A DNA stretch of 45,062 bases, taken from positions 1 through 45,062 of the forward strand of contig CAMBLO010000004.1 in NCBI GenBank assembly GCA_945868505.1. Direction: 5' to 3'. Source of the DNA: an uncultured Clostridia bacterium (GTDB lineage Bacteria; Bacillota; Clostridia; Lachnospirales; Anaerotignaceae). Position numbers and translations under genes: made by a program. The notes beneath the pieces are model-generated. The model saw only the letters and a list, made by a program, of their open reading frames with translations, was not told the origin of the DNA and searched no databases. Below are positions 33,525-42,310 of this stretch, piece by piece (position 1 is the stretch's first letter; each line of letters starts with the position of its first letter).

Positions 33525-34436
33525 ATGTATTATATCATCAGGAACGGCATCTGGCAAAAGAAGTCAGAAGCGTCAGGGCAGGAAGAAGGACTGCTGGGGA
33601 TTTTTCCCTATGAGGAGATGCTTTCCTGCGGGAAAAAATGGGGAATTGCGCCGGAAATACTGGAGGATGCCAGACGGTTCAGCTATGCCAGATATGATTC
33701 CTTTGAGAATTTTGACTGTGTGAGTCTGGAAATGTTGGATTTCCAGAATATCCTTTTGAGCAGGGGCAGTGTCATTCTATATTTGGAAAAAGGAAAGGCT
33801 TTTTTGTTTACCTCCAAAACAGAAGAAGTTGTCTCACTTTTGGAAGAGTGCATGGAAACCTTGGGCGAACGTGTGACTTTGAATCGTGTGATCTATTTGT
33901 TTTTTGAAATGCAGACCAAGGAAGACGATATTGTCTTTGACGGCATCGAAAAAGAAATCATGGACTTGGAACAGGCGCTGATTGCCACAGGAAAGCGGGA
34001 CTGCGTTTCGGAAATCATCAGTCTGCGGAAACGGCTTATGGTATTGAAAAAATATTATGAACAGTTTTTGAATGTACTGGATATTCTGGTAGAGAATGAG
34101 AATGGCATTTTTGACGGAAAGACCCTTCGCTCCTTCAAAATGCTCTACAGAAGAACGGAACGTCGCTTCCAGAATGTACTGAATCTGCGGGAATATGTGA
34201 CACAGGTACGGGAAAGCTATGAAGCAGAAGTAGACATCAGCCTGAATACGACTATGAAGATTTTTACGGTCGTGACCACTATCTTCCTGCCCCTGACCCT
34301 CATTGTAGGCTGGTACGGTATGAATTTCGATATGCCCGAATATGACTGGAAGCATGGATATCTTTTTGTTACGCTGATTTCTGTGGTCTGTATTCTGGCG
34401 GTCATTGCCATTTTCAAAAAGAAAAAATGGTTCTGA
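33525..34436 (+). CDS. corA: CorA-family divalent cation channel
   Basis: The 303-residue protein has a soluble N-terminal domain, a long helical region (about residues 120-240) and two C-terminal membrane helices. The family signature YGMN occurs at the end of the first (IVGWYGMNFDMPEY), and a basic tail FKKKKWF ends the protein. CorA channels conduct Mg2+, and some relatives carry Co2+, Ni2+ or Zn2+. The start at 33525 has GGGAGG seven bases upstream; the longer frame begins inside the preceding terminator. A terminator separates it from the YbjQ gene, and no own promoter is obvious. Confidence 0.9.
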   Translation: MYYIIRNGIWQKKSEASGQEEGLLGIFPYEEMLSCGKKWGIAPEILEDARRFSYARYDSFENFDCVSLEMLDFQNILLSRGSVILYLEKGKAFLFTSKTEEVVSLLEECMETLGERVTLNRVIYLFFEMQTKEDDIVFDGIEKEIMDLEQALIATGKRDCVSEIISLRKRLMVLKKYYEQFLNVLDILVENENGIFDGKTLRSFKMLYRRTERRFQNVLNLREYVTQVRESYEAEVDISLNTTMKIFTVVTTIFLPLTLIVGWYGMNFDMPEYDWKHGYLFVTLISVVCILAVIAIFKKKKWF

Positions 34437-34492
34437 TGTTTCTTCCTTGTGGACATATGTAAAATTCCGCAGAACAAATTTCCAAAAAACTG

Positions 34493-34520
34493 TTGACAGA
34501 ATGGTTCAACATGGTATAAT
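34493..34520 (+). promoter_or_regulatory. Promoter of the thrS T-box transcript
   Basis: TTGACA at 34493-34498, 16-base spacer, TATAAT at 34515-34520. The T-box leader begins just downstream. Confidence 0.85.
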
Positions 34521-34539
34521 TAGCAATGTGTAAAACACA

Positions 34540-34767
34540 AGATATTGTGAATGCGTTGATGAGGACAGTAGTCCTTTCCTGATGCCACAGAGAGGGATGC
34601 CTTGGAGTTTCGGTTTCATGGGTGTGAGCATCCTGCGAGGGAGAGTGTATGAAAACCACCTCTGAGCGGCTCTAATACAGCCCGGTGACTCCGTTATCGT
34701 CAAAAAATGAGTGGTTTTAATGGACAATTAGGGTGGAACCGCGGGAGTATATGCTCTCGTCCCTTTT
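34540..34767 (+). ncRNA. T-box riboswitch controlling thrS
   Basis: The leader of thrS has a long structured Stem I region, then the T-box core AGGGTGGAACCGCG at 34730-34743, which pairs with the uncharged tRNA acceptor end. A terminator stem GGGA (34743-34746) and TCCC (34760-34763) followed by TTTT competes with the antiterminator. An ACC codon in the segment GAAAACCACCTCTGAG near 34650-34670 is a candidate threonine specifier. Uncharged tRNA-Thr should turn on thrS. The exact Stem I start is estimated. Confidence 0.92.
34743..34767 (+). terminator. T-box attenuator terminator
   Basis: GGGA with inner AG/CT pairs to TCCC, followed by TTTT. It overlaps the 3' end of the T-box sequence, as is usual for transcription-attenuating T-boxes. 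Confidence 0.75.
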
Positions 34768-34855
34768 CGTAGAGGAAAGTGGATGATGGGCTTTTTCTTT
34801 TGCCCAAAAACATCTGCTTTCGAAAAAATGTTCTGATAAAAAGGAGAGAAAAACT

Positions 34856-36763
34856 ATGAAAATCACACTGAAAGACGGCGTTGTAAAAGAATTTGACGGC
34901 GCTGTATCCGTACTGGAAATCGCAAAAGCAATCAGCGAAGGTCTGGCAAGAAATGCTTGTGCAGGTATCGTTGATGGCGAAGTAAAAGACTTGCGTTATG
35001 TTGTAGAAAAAGATGCAGAGGTTTCCATCTGTACATTCGATGATGAAGCAGGTAAGCTGGCATTCCGCCACACAGCTTCCCATATTCTGGCACAGGCAGT
35101 AAAACGTCTGTATCCCGAAGCAAAGATTGCAATCGGCCCTGCTATTGCTGACGGCTTCTACTATGACTTCGACAGAGAAAAAGCCTTCACACAGGAAGAA
35201 CTGGAAGCACTGGAAGCTGAAATGAAGAAGATTGCAAAAGAAGATATCGCCATCGAAAGATTCGAACTGCCCAGAGCAGAAGCGATCAAATACATGGAAG
35301 AAAGAGAAGAACCCTACAAAGTAGAACTGATTCAGGATCTGCCCGAGGATGCGGTTATTTCCTTCTACAAACAGGGTGACTTCACAGACCTGTGCGCAGG
35401 CCCTCACCTGATGAGTACAAAAGCAGTGAAAGCAATCAAACTGACATCCGTTGCAGGTGCTTACTGGAGAGGCTCCGAAAAGAACAAAATGCTGTCCAGA
35501 ATCTATGGTACAGCTTACCCTAAGGCATCCGAACTGGAAGCTTACCTGAACATGATGGAAGAAGCAAAGAAACGTGACCACAGAAAACTGGGCAAAGAAC
35601 TGAAACTGTTCGCTCTGCTGGATGAAGGCCCCGGTTTCCCCTTCTTCCTGCCCAAAGGCATGGTGCTGAAAAACACACTGCTGGATTACTGGAGACAGAT
35701 TCACAAAGAAGCAGGCTATGTGGAAATCTCCACACCTATCATCCTGAACAGAGAACTGTGGTACAGATCCGGTCACTGGGAACACTACAAAGATAATATG
35801 TATACAACAGTGATTGACGATGAGGACTACGCTGTAAAACCCATGAACTGCCCCGGTGGTATGCTGGTTTACAAGCAGGATATGCATTCTTACAGAGACC
35901 TGCCCATGCGTGTGGCTGAAATCGGTCTGGTTCACAGACATGAAAAGAGCGGTGCGCTGCACGGTCTGATGCGTGTTCGCTGCTTCAATCAGGATGACGC
36001 GCATATCTTCATGACAGAAGAACAGATCAAAGATGAAATCTCCGGCGTAATCAGCCTGATTGATGGTGTTTACAAGCTGTTCGGCTTCAAATACCATATC
36101 GAACTGTCCACAAGACCCGAAGACAGCATGGGCTCCGACGAAGCTTGGGAAATCGCTACAGCAGGTCTGCAGAACGCTCTGGATGAAAACGGCATTGACT
36201 ACGTTATCAATGAAGGTGACGGTGCATTCTATGGTCCTAAGATTGACTTTCATCTGGAAGACTCCATCGGCAGAACATGGCAGTGCGGTACAATCCAGCT
36301 GGATATGCAGATGCCTGAAAGATTTGAACTGGAATACACAGCAGCAGACGGCACAAAGAAACGTCCTGTTATGATTCACCGTGTATGCTTCGGTTCCATC
36401 GAACGTTTCATTGGTATCCTGATTGAACACTTCGCAGGGCAGTTCCCCGTATGGCTGTCTCCTGTTCAGGTTAAGGTTCTGCCTATCTCTGAAAAATTCG
36501 CAGACTATGCAAAGAGCGTGGCAGACGCACTGGATAAAGAAGGTATCCGTGTTGAAACAGACAACCGCGCAGAAAAGATTGGTTACAAGATCAGAGAAGC
36601 AAGAAACGAAAGAGTACCTTATATCATCGTTGTTGGTGAAAAAGATCAGGAAGCAAACATGGTTTCCCTGCGTTCCAGAAAGAACGGCGAAGAAGGTCAG
36701 GTTGCTCTGGCAGATTTCATCGCAAGAATCAAAAAAGAAATCGAAACAAAAGCTCTGGATTGA
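34856..36763 (+). CDS. thrS: Threonyl-tRNA synthetase
   Basis: The 635-residue protein is full length. An N-terminal TGS domain (residues 1-60) is followed by the editing/second domain with RHTASHILAQAVKRLYP and the catalytic class II core with MNCPGGMLVYKQ. The motif 2 region is HRHEKSGALHGLMRVRCFNQDDAHIF, the motif 3 area is HRVCFGSIERFIGILIEHFAG, and a C-terminal anticodon-binding domain follows. It charges tRNA-Thr and edits mischarged serine. AAGGAGAGAAAAACT precedes the ATG. A T-box leader controls it. Confidence 0.98.
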   Translation: MKITLKDGVVKEFDGAVSVLEIAKAISEGLARNACAGIVDGEVKDLRYVVEKDAEVSICTFDDEAGKLAFRHTASHILAQAVKRLYPEAKIAIGPAIADGFYYDFDREKAFTQEELEALEAEMKKIAKEDIAIERFELPRAEAIKYMEEREEPYKVELIQDLPEDAVISFYKQGDFTDLCAGPHLMSTKAVKAIKLTSVAGAYWRGSEKNKMLSRIYGTAYPKASELEAYLNMMEEAKKRDHRKLGKELKLFALLDEGPGFPFFLPKGMVLKNTLLDYWRQIHKEAGYVEISTPIILNRELWYRSGHWEHYKDNMYTTVIDDEDYAVKPMNCPGGMLVYKQDMHSYRDLPMRVAEIGLVHRHEKSGALHGLMRVRCFNQDDAHIFMTEEQIKDEISGVISLIDGVYKLFGFKYHIELSTRPEDSMGSDEAWEIATAGLQNALDENGIDYVINEGDGAFYGPKIDFHLEDSIGRTWQCGTIQLDMQMPERFELEYTAADGTKKRPVMIHRVCFGSIERFIGILIEHFAGQFPVWLSPVQVKVLPISEKFADYAKSVADALDKEGIRVETDNRAEKIGYKIREARNERVPYIIVVGEKDQEANMVSLRSRKNGEEGQVALADFIARIKKEIETKALD

Positions 36764-36787
36764 TCTTCAAGATGAAAAGAAATACAG

Positions 36788-36820
36788 CAGGCGAGGGGAA
36801 TTCCTCTCGCCTGTGTTTTC
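36788..36820 (+). terminator. thrS terminator
   Basis: CAGGCGAGGGGAA (36788-36800) pairs with TTCCTCTCGCCTG (36801-36813), almost perfect, followed by TGTTTTC. Confidence 0.9.
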
Positions 36821-36849
36821 TGAAAAAATTCAAAAATGTGAAAAAAAGG

Positions 36850-36878
36850 TTTGACATGAGGGGATGGGGATGGTATAC
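36850..36878 (+). promoter_or_regulatory. Promoter of the infC-rpmI-rplT operon
   Basis: TTGACA at 36850-36855, 17-base spacer, TATACT at 36873-36878. Confidence 0.88.
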
Positions 36879-36884
36879 TATCTC

Positions 36885-37012
36885 AGTAAACAAAGAAGAA
36901 GTTCCGCTTCTCACCTTATGGCATGAGCAAATAGGGTTAATACAGTATTCGAAACAGGGGTAAGCTCTGTTTTTCTGTGTGCGGCGGATTCTTCCGGCGC
37001 TTTTCTTTTTGC
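36885..37012 (+). ncRNA. L20-type ribosomal protein leader with attenuator
   Basis: The 5' leader of infC holds a segment with GTTCCGCTTCTCACC, then pairing stretches, and ends in an imperfect stem GCGGCGGA (36981-36988) / TCCGGCGC (36993-37000) followed by TTTTCTTTTT. In Bacillus and other Firmicutes, L20 binds the leader of infC-rpmI-rplT and promotes early termination. The position and terminator fit that mechanism. The exact family structure would have to be tested by a covariance model. Confidence 0.65.
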
Positions 37013-37054
37013 AAAAGCGCATGTGGATACAGTCTATTTGGGAGGTGCTTGACA

Positions 37055-37561
37055 ATTACTGAATTAATGATTAACGAACAAATTAGGGACAAAGAAATCA
37101 GACTGATCGACGAAAACGGCGAACAGCTTGGTATCGTTTCCTCTAGGGAAGCCCAGAAAATCGCTGACGAAAGAAAGCTTGATCTGGTAAAGATCGCACC
37201 AACAGCGAAACCCCCCGTATGCCGCATCATGGACTACGGTAAATACAAATTCGATCAGGCAAAGAAAGAAAAAGAAGCCAGAAAGAAACAGAAAACTGTT
37301 GATGTAAAGGAACTGCGTTTGTCCCCCAGCATCGATACCCATGATGTTCAGGTAAAAGTCAAAAAAGCAAACGAATTTTTGAAGGACGGCGACAAGGTTA
37401 AAATCAGCATCCGTTTCAGAGGTCGTGAAATCGGTCATTCCAAAGTTGGTATGCAGATTATGGAAGATTTTGCAAAAGCAACAGAAGAATTTGGCGTAGT
37501 GGATAAACAGCCCAAAATGGAAGGCAAGAGCCTGGTTATGTTCCTTGTACCAAAGAACTGA
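37055..37561 (+). CDS. infC: Translation initiation factor IF-3, probable AUU start
   Basis: The 168-residue protein has the IF3-N segment (MINEQIRDKEIRLIDENGEQLGIVSSREAQKIADERKLDLVKIAPTAKPPVCRIMDYGKYKFDQ) and the IF3-C domain (KISIRFRGREIGHSKVG). It prevents subunit joining and checks start codons. The start is read as ATT at 37055, seven bases after GGAGGTG (37041-37047). The in-frame TTG at 37049 is too close to that site, and the ATG at 37067 too far. An AUU start is a known self-regulating feature of infC. The longer frame from 36977 lies in the attenuator. Confidence 0.9.
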   Translation: MTELMINEQIRDKEIRLIDENGEQLGIVSSREAQKIADERKLDLVKIAPTAKPPVCRIMDYGKYKFDQAKKEKEARKKQKTVDVKELRLSPSIDTHDVQVKVKKANEFLKDGDKVKISIRFRGREIGHSKVGMQIMEDFAKATEEFGVVDKQPKMEGKSLVMFLVPKN

Positions 37562-37612
37562 TCCGCAAAGCGGAAGGAAACTATCACAAAACATTTTTAG
37601 GAGGATAATACA

Positions 37613-37813
37613 ATGCCTAAGTTGAAAACAAAAAAAGCAGCAGCAAAAAGATTTAAAATCACTGGCACAGGTAAACTGAAAAGAAACAAATCCAACACAC
37701 AGCACATCCTTGGTAAAAAGTCCAGAAAGAGAAAAAGAAACCTGAGACACGCTACAACAGTTGACAGAACAGTTGAAAACAAAGTGAAAAAGACACTGCT
37801 GCCTTACGCATAA
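37613..37813 (+). CDS. rpmI: 50S ribosomal protein L35
   Basis: The 66-residue, very basic protein [33 protein letters not shown] is a full-length L35, a late-assembly protein of the large subunit. AGGAGGATAATACA precedes the ATG. It is in the conserved infC-rpmI-rplT order. Confidence 0.98.
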   Translation: MPKLKTKKAAAKRFKITGTGKLKRNKSNTQHILGKKSRKRKRNLRHATTVDRTVENKVKKTLLPYA

Positions 37814-37869
37814 TCAAGCAGTCTTGGGACAACTATTTTTCGAGTATATTTAATTAGGAGGACTTTACA

Positions 37870-38223
37870 ATGGCAAGAGTAAAAGGCGCGCTGAACGCTA
37901 GAAAAAAACATAAAAAAGTACTGAAGCTGGCTAGAGGCTACCGTGGTGCTAGAAGCAAACAGTACAGAGTAGCAAAACAGTCTGTAATGAAAGCAATGGC
38001 ATTTGCATTCGCTGGCAGAAAGCAGACAAAGAGAGAATACAGAAGCCTGTGGATCGTAAGAATCAATGCAGCAGCTAGACTGAACAACATTTCTTACAGC
38101 AAACTGATCCATGGTCTGAAAGTAGCTGGCGTAAACATCAACAGAAAAATGCTGGCTGAACTGGCTGTATCCGATCCCGCTGCTTTCACAAAACTGGCTG
38201 AAACAGCAAAAGCAAACATCTAA
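37870..38223 (+). CDS. rplT: 50S ribosomal protein L20
   Basis: The 117-residue basic protein begins [37 protein letters not shown], the L20 N-terminal extension, and has the globular part with [24 protein letters not shown]. It is needed for early 50S assembly and likely represses its own operon through the leader. AGGAGGACTTTACA is the ribosome binding site. Confidence 0.98.
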   Translation: MARVKGALNARKKHKKVLKLARGYRGARSKQYRVAKQSVMKAMAFAFAGRKQTKREYRSLWIVRINAAARLNNISYSKLIHGLKVAGVNINRKMLAELAVSDPAAFTKLAETAKANI

Positions 38224-38247
38224 TTCATTTTTACAAATGAAATTAAG

Positions 38248-38278
38248 AAGGCTCCCTGTCAAGGGAGCCTTTTTCTTT
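38248..38278 (+). terminator. Terminator of the infC-rpmI-rplT operon
   Basis: AAGGCTCCCT and AGGGAGCCTT pair around a 4-base loop and run into TTTTCTTTT. The next gene starts only 20 bases later. Confidence 0.92.
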
Positions 38279-38297
38279 TACAAAGGAGGAACTGCTT

Positions 38298-39215
38298 TTG
38301 GAAACTGTTTTAGTCAAAGCCTTTGGCTTTTTATTTATGATTGCGTTGGGCTTCGTGTTGAAGAGAATGGGATTGTTTTCTTTGGATGACAGTGGGCTCC
38401 TCAGCAGGATTGTATTGAAGATCACACTGCCCATGGCTATTATCAGTAATTTTCGGGGACTGGAGCTGAACCGCAGCTATTTGCTGGCCATTGGGGTCGG
38501 CTTTGGGGTTCATATCGTAGCTATCACCGCAGTCCTTTTGCTGACGCGGAAAAAATCTCCCGCCCATAAGGCTTTCTATATCATCAATACATCAGGCTAT
38601 AATATCGGTCTTTGCACGCTTCCCTATATGTCCAGCTTCTTTGCGGCGGATGCGGTGGCATTGGTCTGTATGTTTGATGTGGGCAATGCCATCATGTGCT
38701 TTGGCATTACCTTTACCATTGCCATGATGATTGCAAAGGGGAAAGAGGGCATCAACGGAAAGGAAATCCTTAAAACACTGTTTTCTTCCATGCCTTTTGT
38801 GACCTATCTGGTGATGATTTTACTTTGTGCAGGAAATATTCAACTGCCCGAACCTGTTTATACGGTTGCGGGGATGATCGGGCAGGCCAATGCCTTTCTG
38901 GCGATGCTGCTCATCGGTATCCTTTTTGAGCCAAAGATCAATCAAAGTGAGTTGAAGGATATGGCTGGAGTGTTCTTGTTGCGTATGGTTTTAGGCATCG
39001 CTTTTGCACTGCTGATCTATTATTTCCTGCCTATACCATTGATGTATAGACAGATTTTGGCGATTATCGTCTTTTCGCCCATTCTCAGCGTTGCGCCTAT
39101 CTATACGGAGCGCTGCGGCTACAATCGCTCTGTGGCGGCGGTATTGAATTCTTTTATGCTGCCCTTTAGTATGGTGGTTATGACGATATTGCTGATCCTT
39201 TTGAAAGTATATTGA
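38298..39215 (+). CDS. AEC family transporter
   Basis: The 305-residue protein has about ten membrane helices with the AEC (auxin efflux carrier-like) pattern: FMIALGFVLKRMGLFSLDDSGLLSRIVLKITLPMAIISNFRGLEL at the N-terminus, and NTSGYNIGLCTLPYMSSFF in the middle, the broken-helix N-x-G-x-x-G motif. Bacterial members move organic acids such as malate or malonate, or amino acids; the substrate here is unknown. The start is TTG at 38298 with AAAGGAGGA seven bases upstream. There is no own promoter, so it relies on read-through of the rplT terminator or an unseen promoter. Confidence 0.85.
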   Translation: METVLVKAFGFLFMIALGFVLKRMGLFSLDDSGLLSRIVLKITLPMAIISNFRGLELNRSYLLAIGVGFGVHIVAITAVLLLTRKKSPAHKAFYIINTSGYNIGLCTLPYMSSFFAADAVALVCMFDVGNAIMCFGITFTIAMMIAKGKEGINGKEILKTLFSSMPFVTYLVMILLCAGNIQLPEPVYTVAGMIGQANAFLAMLLIGILFEPKINQSELKDMAGVFLLRMVLGIAFALLIYYFLPIPLMYRQILAIIVFSPILSVAPIYTERCGYNRSVAAVLNSFMLPFSMVVMTILLILLKVY

Positions 39216-39218
39216 GAA

Positions 39219-39246
39219 TCGACCGTTCTTTTGGGCGGTCTTTTTT
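39219..39246 (+). terminator. Intrinsic terminator after AEC transporter
   Basis: GACCG (39221-39225) pairs with CGGTC (39236-39240), followed by TTTTTT. Confidence 0.8.
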
Positions 39247-39414
39247 ATTTTCTTATGAATTTTTTTAAATATAAGGATAGAAATACTCAATTTTACAAAG
39301 AAAGAGAGGTATGTTAGTATCAATAAATAGGATAGATGCAATTTTAATTCTGATTTTTTGGTCTGTATGGAAGTTTTAAGAACAAAAAATCGACAGTAAT
39401 TGACCAAAATATGG

Positions 39415-39443
39415 TTGACAAATAAAAAATGCAAACTTATAAT
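39415..39443 (+). promoter_or_regulatory. Consensus promoter for the aminotransferase gene
   Basis: TTGACA at 39415-39420, exactly 17 bases, TATAAT at 39438-39443, a perfect consensus. The 170 bases before it are AT-rich and show no gene. Confidence 0.92.
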
Positions 39444-39520
39444 TAGTTCTAAATTGTTTTTAAATAAATACAATTATATTTTACGAAAGAAAATACAATA
39501 TGAAGTAAGGAGTGGTAACA

Positions 39521-40867
39521 ATGGGAAACAATGTGGAGAAAAATGATGCCTGGGTCGCAAGAGATGTCAACATCATCGCACCTTGCCAGCATCTGTCTTA
39601 TTTTCCTATGGTAGTGGATCATATCGATCATGATGTTATTTACGATGTAGAAGGTAATGCATACATCGACTTTCTGTCCAGCGCATCTTCTCTGAATCTG
39701 GGCAGCAATAATCCTCTGGTAACAAATGCTGTAAAAGAACAGCTGGATAAATATTCTCAGTATACGATCGTATACGCATACGGCAAACCTTCTATTGAAT
39801 ATGCAGAAAGACTGGCTTCTGTTTATCCCGGCAACGTGCCTGTAAAAGTTGCTTTCGGTAACTGTGGTTCCGATGCCAACGATGCTGCCGTAAAATTTTC
39901 CAGAGCATATACAGGCAGAACAAAGATCATTACATTCATCAACGGCTATCATGGCAGCACATACGGTTCTATGTCCATGTCCATGGTAACAACAAAGATG
40001 CGTGCGAAAATGGGCCCTACACTGCCTGATATTTATTGCTTCCCCTTCTACGATGAATCTGTTGGCGATGCAAAATGTGAAAGAGAATGTGTAGCAGATT
40101 TGGAAAGAGCCTTTGCTACATATCTGGATCCCTTTGAAGTTGCAGCAGTCATCATCGAACCCATTCAGGGGGATGCAGGTCTGCTGGTTGCCCACAAGAT
40201 TTTTATGAAAAAGCTGTATGAACTGTGCCAGAAATATGGCATCATGTTCATTGCAGAAGAAGTACAGCAGGGCTTTTACCGCAGCGGTAAATTCTTCTCC
40301 ATCGAACATTATGATATCATTCCCGATGGTATCATCTTAGGCAAATCAGCCGGTGCCGGTTTCCCTCTGGGCGCCTTCATCGGGAAAGCCGAAATGATGG
40401 ATGTACTGCCTGCACCTGCCCATCTGTTTACATTGAGCGGGAATGCTGTTTCCTGTGCAGCAGGTATTGCAGCCTTCGATTATATGGCTACAGAAGAATT
40501 CCAGAATATCCTTGCGGAAAATACAGCCATCATGTATGAATGTCTGAATGATATCTGTGAAAAGCATCCTGATGTAGCCTCCAGCACAAGTGGCATTGGT
40601 ATGTCCAAAGCCCTTGTTATCACCATGAAGAATGAAAACGGCAACGTAGTTCCTGACCCGGATGGTGCCTATAAGATTCTCTTCCGTGCATACGAAAAAG
40701 GTCTGTTGGTAATCTCTCTGGCAGGCAACAGATTGAGACTGCAGCCACCTCTTAATATCAAGCCTGAAAATCTGAGAAAAGGCTTCCAGATCATCGAAGA
40801 ATCTATTCAGGATTATAAAGCTGGTCTGATTACAGATGAATGTCTGAAATATCGCAATGGCTGGTAA
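39521..40867 (+). CDS. Class III PLP aminotransferase or amino-acid racemase
   Basis: The 448-residue fold-type I PLP enzyme has a GSDANDAAVKFSRAYTG phosphate-cup segment (around residue 116), the INGYHGSTYGSMSMS segment, IIEPIQGDAG, and the PLP lysine in ILGKSAGAGFPLGA (Lys275). The PLP-nitrogen-binding segment reads FIAEEVQQGFYRSGKF, with glutamate (Glu246) where the family aspartate stands. GABA/ornithine aminotransferases and the isoleucine 2-epimerase / aminocaprolactam racemase group share this fold; the QQG-x-x-R-[ST]-GK pattern leans to the latter. AAGGAG lies eight bases before the ATG. It stands alone, with its own strong promoter and terminator. Confidence 0.82.
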   Translation: MGNNVEKNDAWVARDVNIIAPCQHLSYFPMVVDHIDHDVIYDVEGNAYIDFLSSASSLNLGSNNPLVTNAVKEQLDKYSQYTIVYAYGKPSIEYAERLASVYPGNVPVKVAFGNCGSDANDAAVKFSRAYTGRTKIITFINGYHGSTYGSMSMSMVTTKMRAKMGPTLPDIYCFPFYDESVGDAKCERECVADLERAFATYLDPFEVAAVIIEPIQGDAGLLVAHKIFMKKLYELCQKYGIMFIAEEVQQGFYRSGKFFSIEHYDIIPDGIILGKSAGAGFPLGAFIGKAEMMDVLPAPAHLFTLSGNAVSCAAGIAAFDYMATEEFQNILAENTAIMYECLNDICEKHPDVASSTSGIGMSKALVITMKNENGNVVPDPDGAYKILFRAYEKGLLVISLAGNRLRLQPPLNIKPENLRKGFQIIEESIQDYKAGLITDECLKYRNGW

Positions 40868-40913
40868 TTTTACGGATCCCTTAAAAAACCTTTTGTGAAA
40901 GCATACGAACAGC

Positions 40914-40944
40914 AAAGCCGCTCGGTAAACCGAGCGGCTTTTTG
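40914..40944. terminator. Bidirectional terminator between convergent genes
   Basis: AAAGCCGCTCGG-TAAA-CCGAGCGGCTTT is a perfect 12-bp stem with T/A tracts on both sides. Confidence 0.95.
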
Positions 40945-40958
40945 TATATGGGATGCAT

Positions 40959-42212
40959 TTATTTACAGAGCAGAAGGTAGATATCGTTGACATTGGTGCC
41001 TGTAGGACCAGTCATAATCAGGGCATCGGCTTCTGCCAAAGCACGGTTGGAATTATTTTCTGCCAGAACAGCGGGAATGGAGATGCCTTTCTTTTCCAAA
41101 ATGGACTTGGTATTGCCATCCACAATGCCACCTGCAGCATCGGTCGGGCCATCAGTGCCATCGGAACCTGCCGCAGCCACCACAACGCCTTCCATGCCCG
41201 CGATGCTTTCTGCTGCGGAAAGGGCAAGCTCTTGATTTCTGCCGCCTTTTCCCTTGCCTGTAATGTGGACGATGGTTTCACCGCCACAAATAATGGCACA
41301 GGGAGGGGGCAGGGGCAGCCCGCCTTTCTGAATGGTTTTGGCTATGGATGCCAGAAACTTTCCAGCTTCTTTGGCTTCACAATCCAGCATATTTGTCAAG
41401 ATCATGGGAGTATAGCCTAACTGTTTCGCTGTGGCTGCTGCATCTTGGCAGAGCTGGGTCACGCTGCCGGTGATCTCCATGGTCACGTTGGAGAGGGATT
41501 TTGGTGTTTCTTTGGCAAGCTGGGTTTTCATTTCTTCTGTTAGCTGCAAATTATATTTTTCCGCTATAGCAAAGGCTTCTGCGGAAGTAGATGCATCGGC
41601 ACAGGCAGGGCCGGAAGCGATAGAGTCAGGTCTGTCGCCTAAAATATCGCTGAGGGCGATACAGCAGACCTTTGCAGGGGCGCACAGCTCTGCAAATCTG
41701 CCGCCCTTTACAGAGGAAAGGTGCTTGCGGATGGTGTTGATTTCCACGATATTGGCACCACATTTTAGAAGCTGGTCGGTGATATCCAGAAAATCTGCCA
41801 GTCCAAGGCTGCCTGCGGGCTTTTCGAAAAGGGCAGAACCGCCGCCGGAAATCAGGAAGAATACCGTATCCTTTTCTGTCAGATCAGATACGGCTTCGAT
41901 GATTTTTTTGGTGCCTTTGATGGTGTTTTCATCGGGGAGGGGATGTCCTGCTTCCAGAATGGTAAAGCCGGGAATCACTCCCTGAGAATGACTATATTTT
42001 GTCAAAACAATACCTTTGTCGATTTTGTGGGGGATATTTTCCGCCGCTGCTTTTGCCATGTTCCATGCAGCCTTGCCTATGGCAATGACGATGACTTTGC
42101 CTTGAAAATCAAAGTTTTTTCCGCAAATGGCTTTTTTTACGGCTTCATCAGGGAGAGAAGCCTGAATGGCATCGTGAATGATTTTCTTTGTATCGGATAA
42201 CAGTTGATCCAT
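40959..42212 (-). CDS. Glycerate 2-kinase (GckA/TtuD, MOFRL family)
   Basis: The 417-residue protein has an N-terminal DUF4147 domain (VIVIAIGKAAWNMAKAA, ILEAGHPLPDENT, FFLISGGGSALFEKP, NTIRKHLSSVKGGRFA) and a C-terminal MOFRL domain with GKGKGGRNQELALSAAESI, AAAGSDGTDGPTDAAGGIVDG and TGPTGTNVNDIYLLL. The family phosphorylates D-glycerate at C2 (or C3) with ATP. Glycerate may come from serine through hydroxypyruvate, matching the serine theme. AAAGAGGTG lies before the ATG on the minus strand. A promoter is seen upstream at 42245-42273. Confidence 0.92.
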   Translation of the reverse strand: MDQLLSDTKKIIHDAIQASLPDEAVKKAICGKNFDFQGKVIVIAIGKAAWNMAKAAAENIPHKIDKGIVLTKYSHSQGVIPGFTILEAGHPLPDENTIKGTKKIIEAVSDLTEKDTVFFLISGGGSALFEKPAGSLGLADFLDITDQLLKCGANIVEINTIRKHLSSVKGGRFAELCAPAKVCCIALSDILGDRPDSIASGPACADASTSAEAFAIAEKYNLQLTEEMKTQLAKETPKSLSNVTMEITGSVTQLCQDAAATAKQLGYTPMILTNMLDCEAKEAGKFLASIAKTIQKGGLPLPPPCAIICGGETIVHITGKGKGGRNQELALSAAESIAGMEGVVVAAAGSDGTDGPTDAAGGIVDGNTKSILEKKGISIPAVLAENNSNRALAEADALIMTGPTGTNVNDIYLLLCK

Positions 42213-42244
42213 TAGAACACCTCTTTCCTCTTGCGTTTGTTATT

Positions 42245-42273
42245 ATTTTAACATATAGAAAAGTGTATAGCAA
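42245..42273 (-). promoter_or_regulatory. Promoter for glycerate kinase
   Basis: On the minus strand TTGCTA (42273-42268), 17-base spacer, TAAAAT (42250-42245), about 35 bases before the start codon. Confidence 0.6.
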
Positions 42274-42310
42274 GAAAAATATAGAAAATGTTTTCGGAAA
42301 ATACAATGAA

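Noticed and set aside
34700..36430. 576-codon minus-strand frame opposite thrS
   Set aside because: It crosses the T-box leader and thrS and has no family features; a shadow of thrS.
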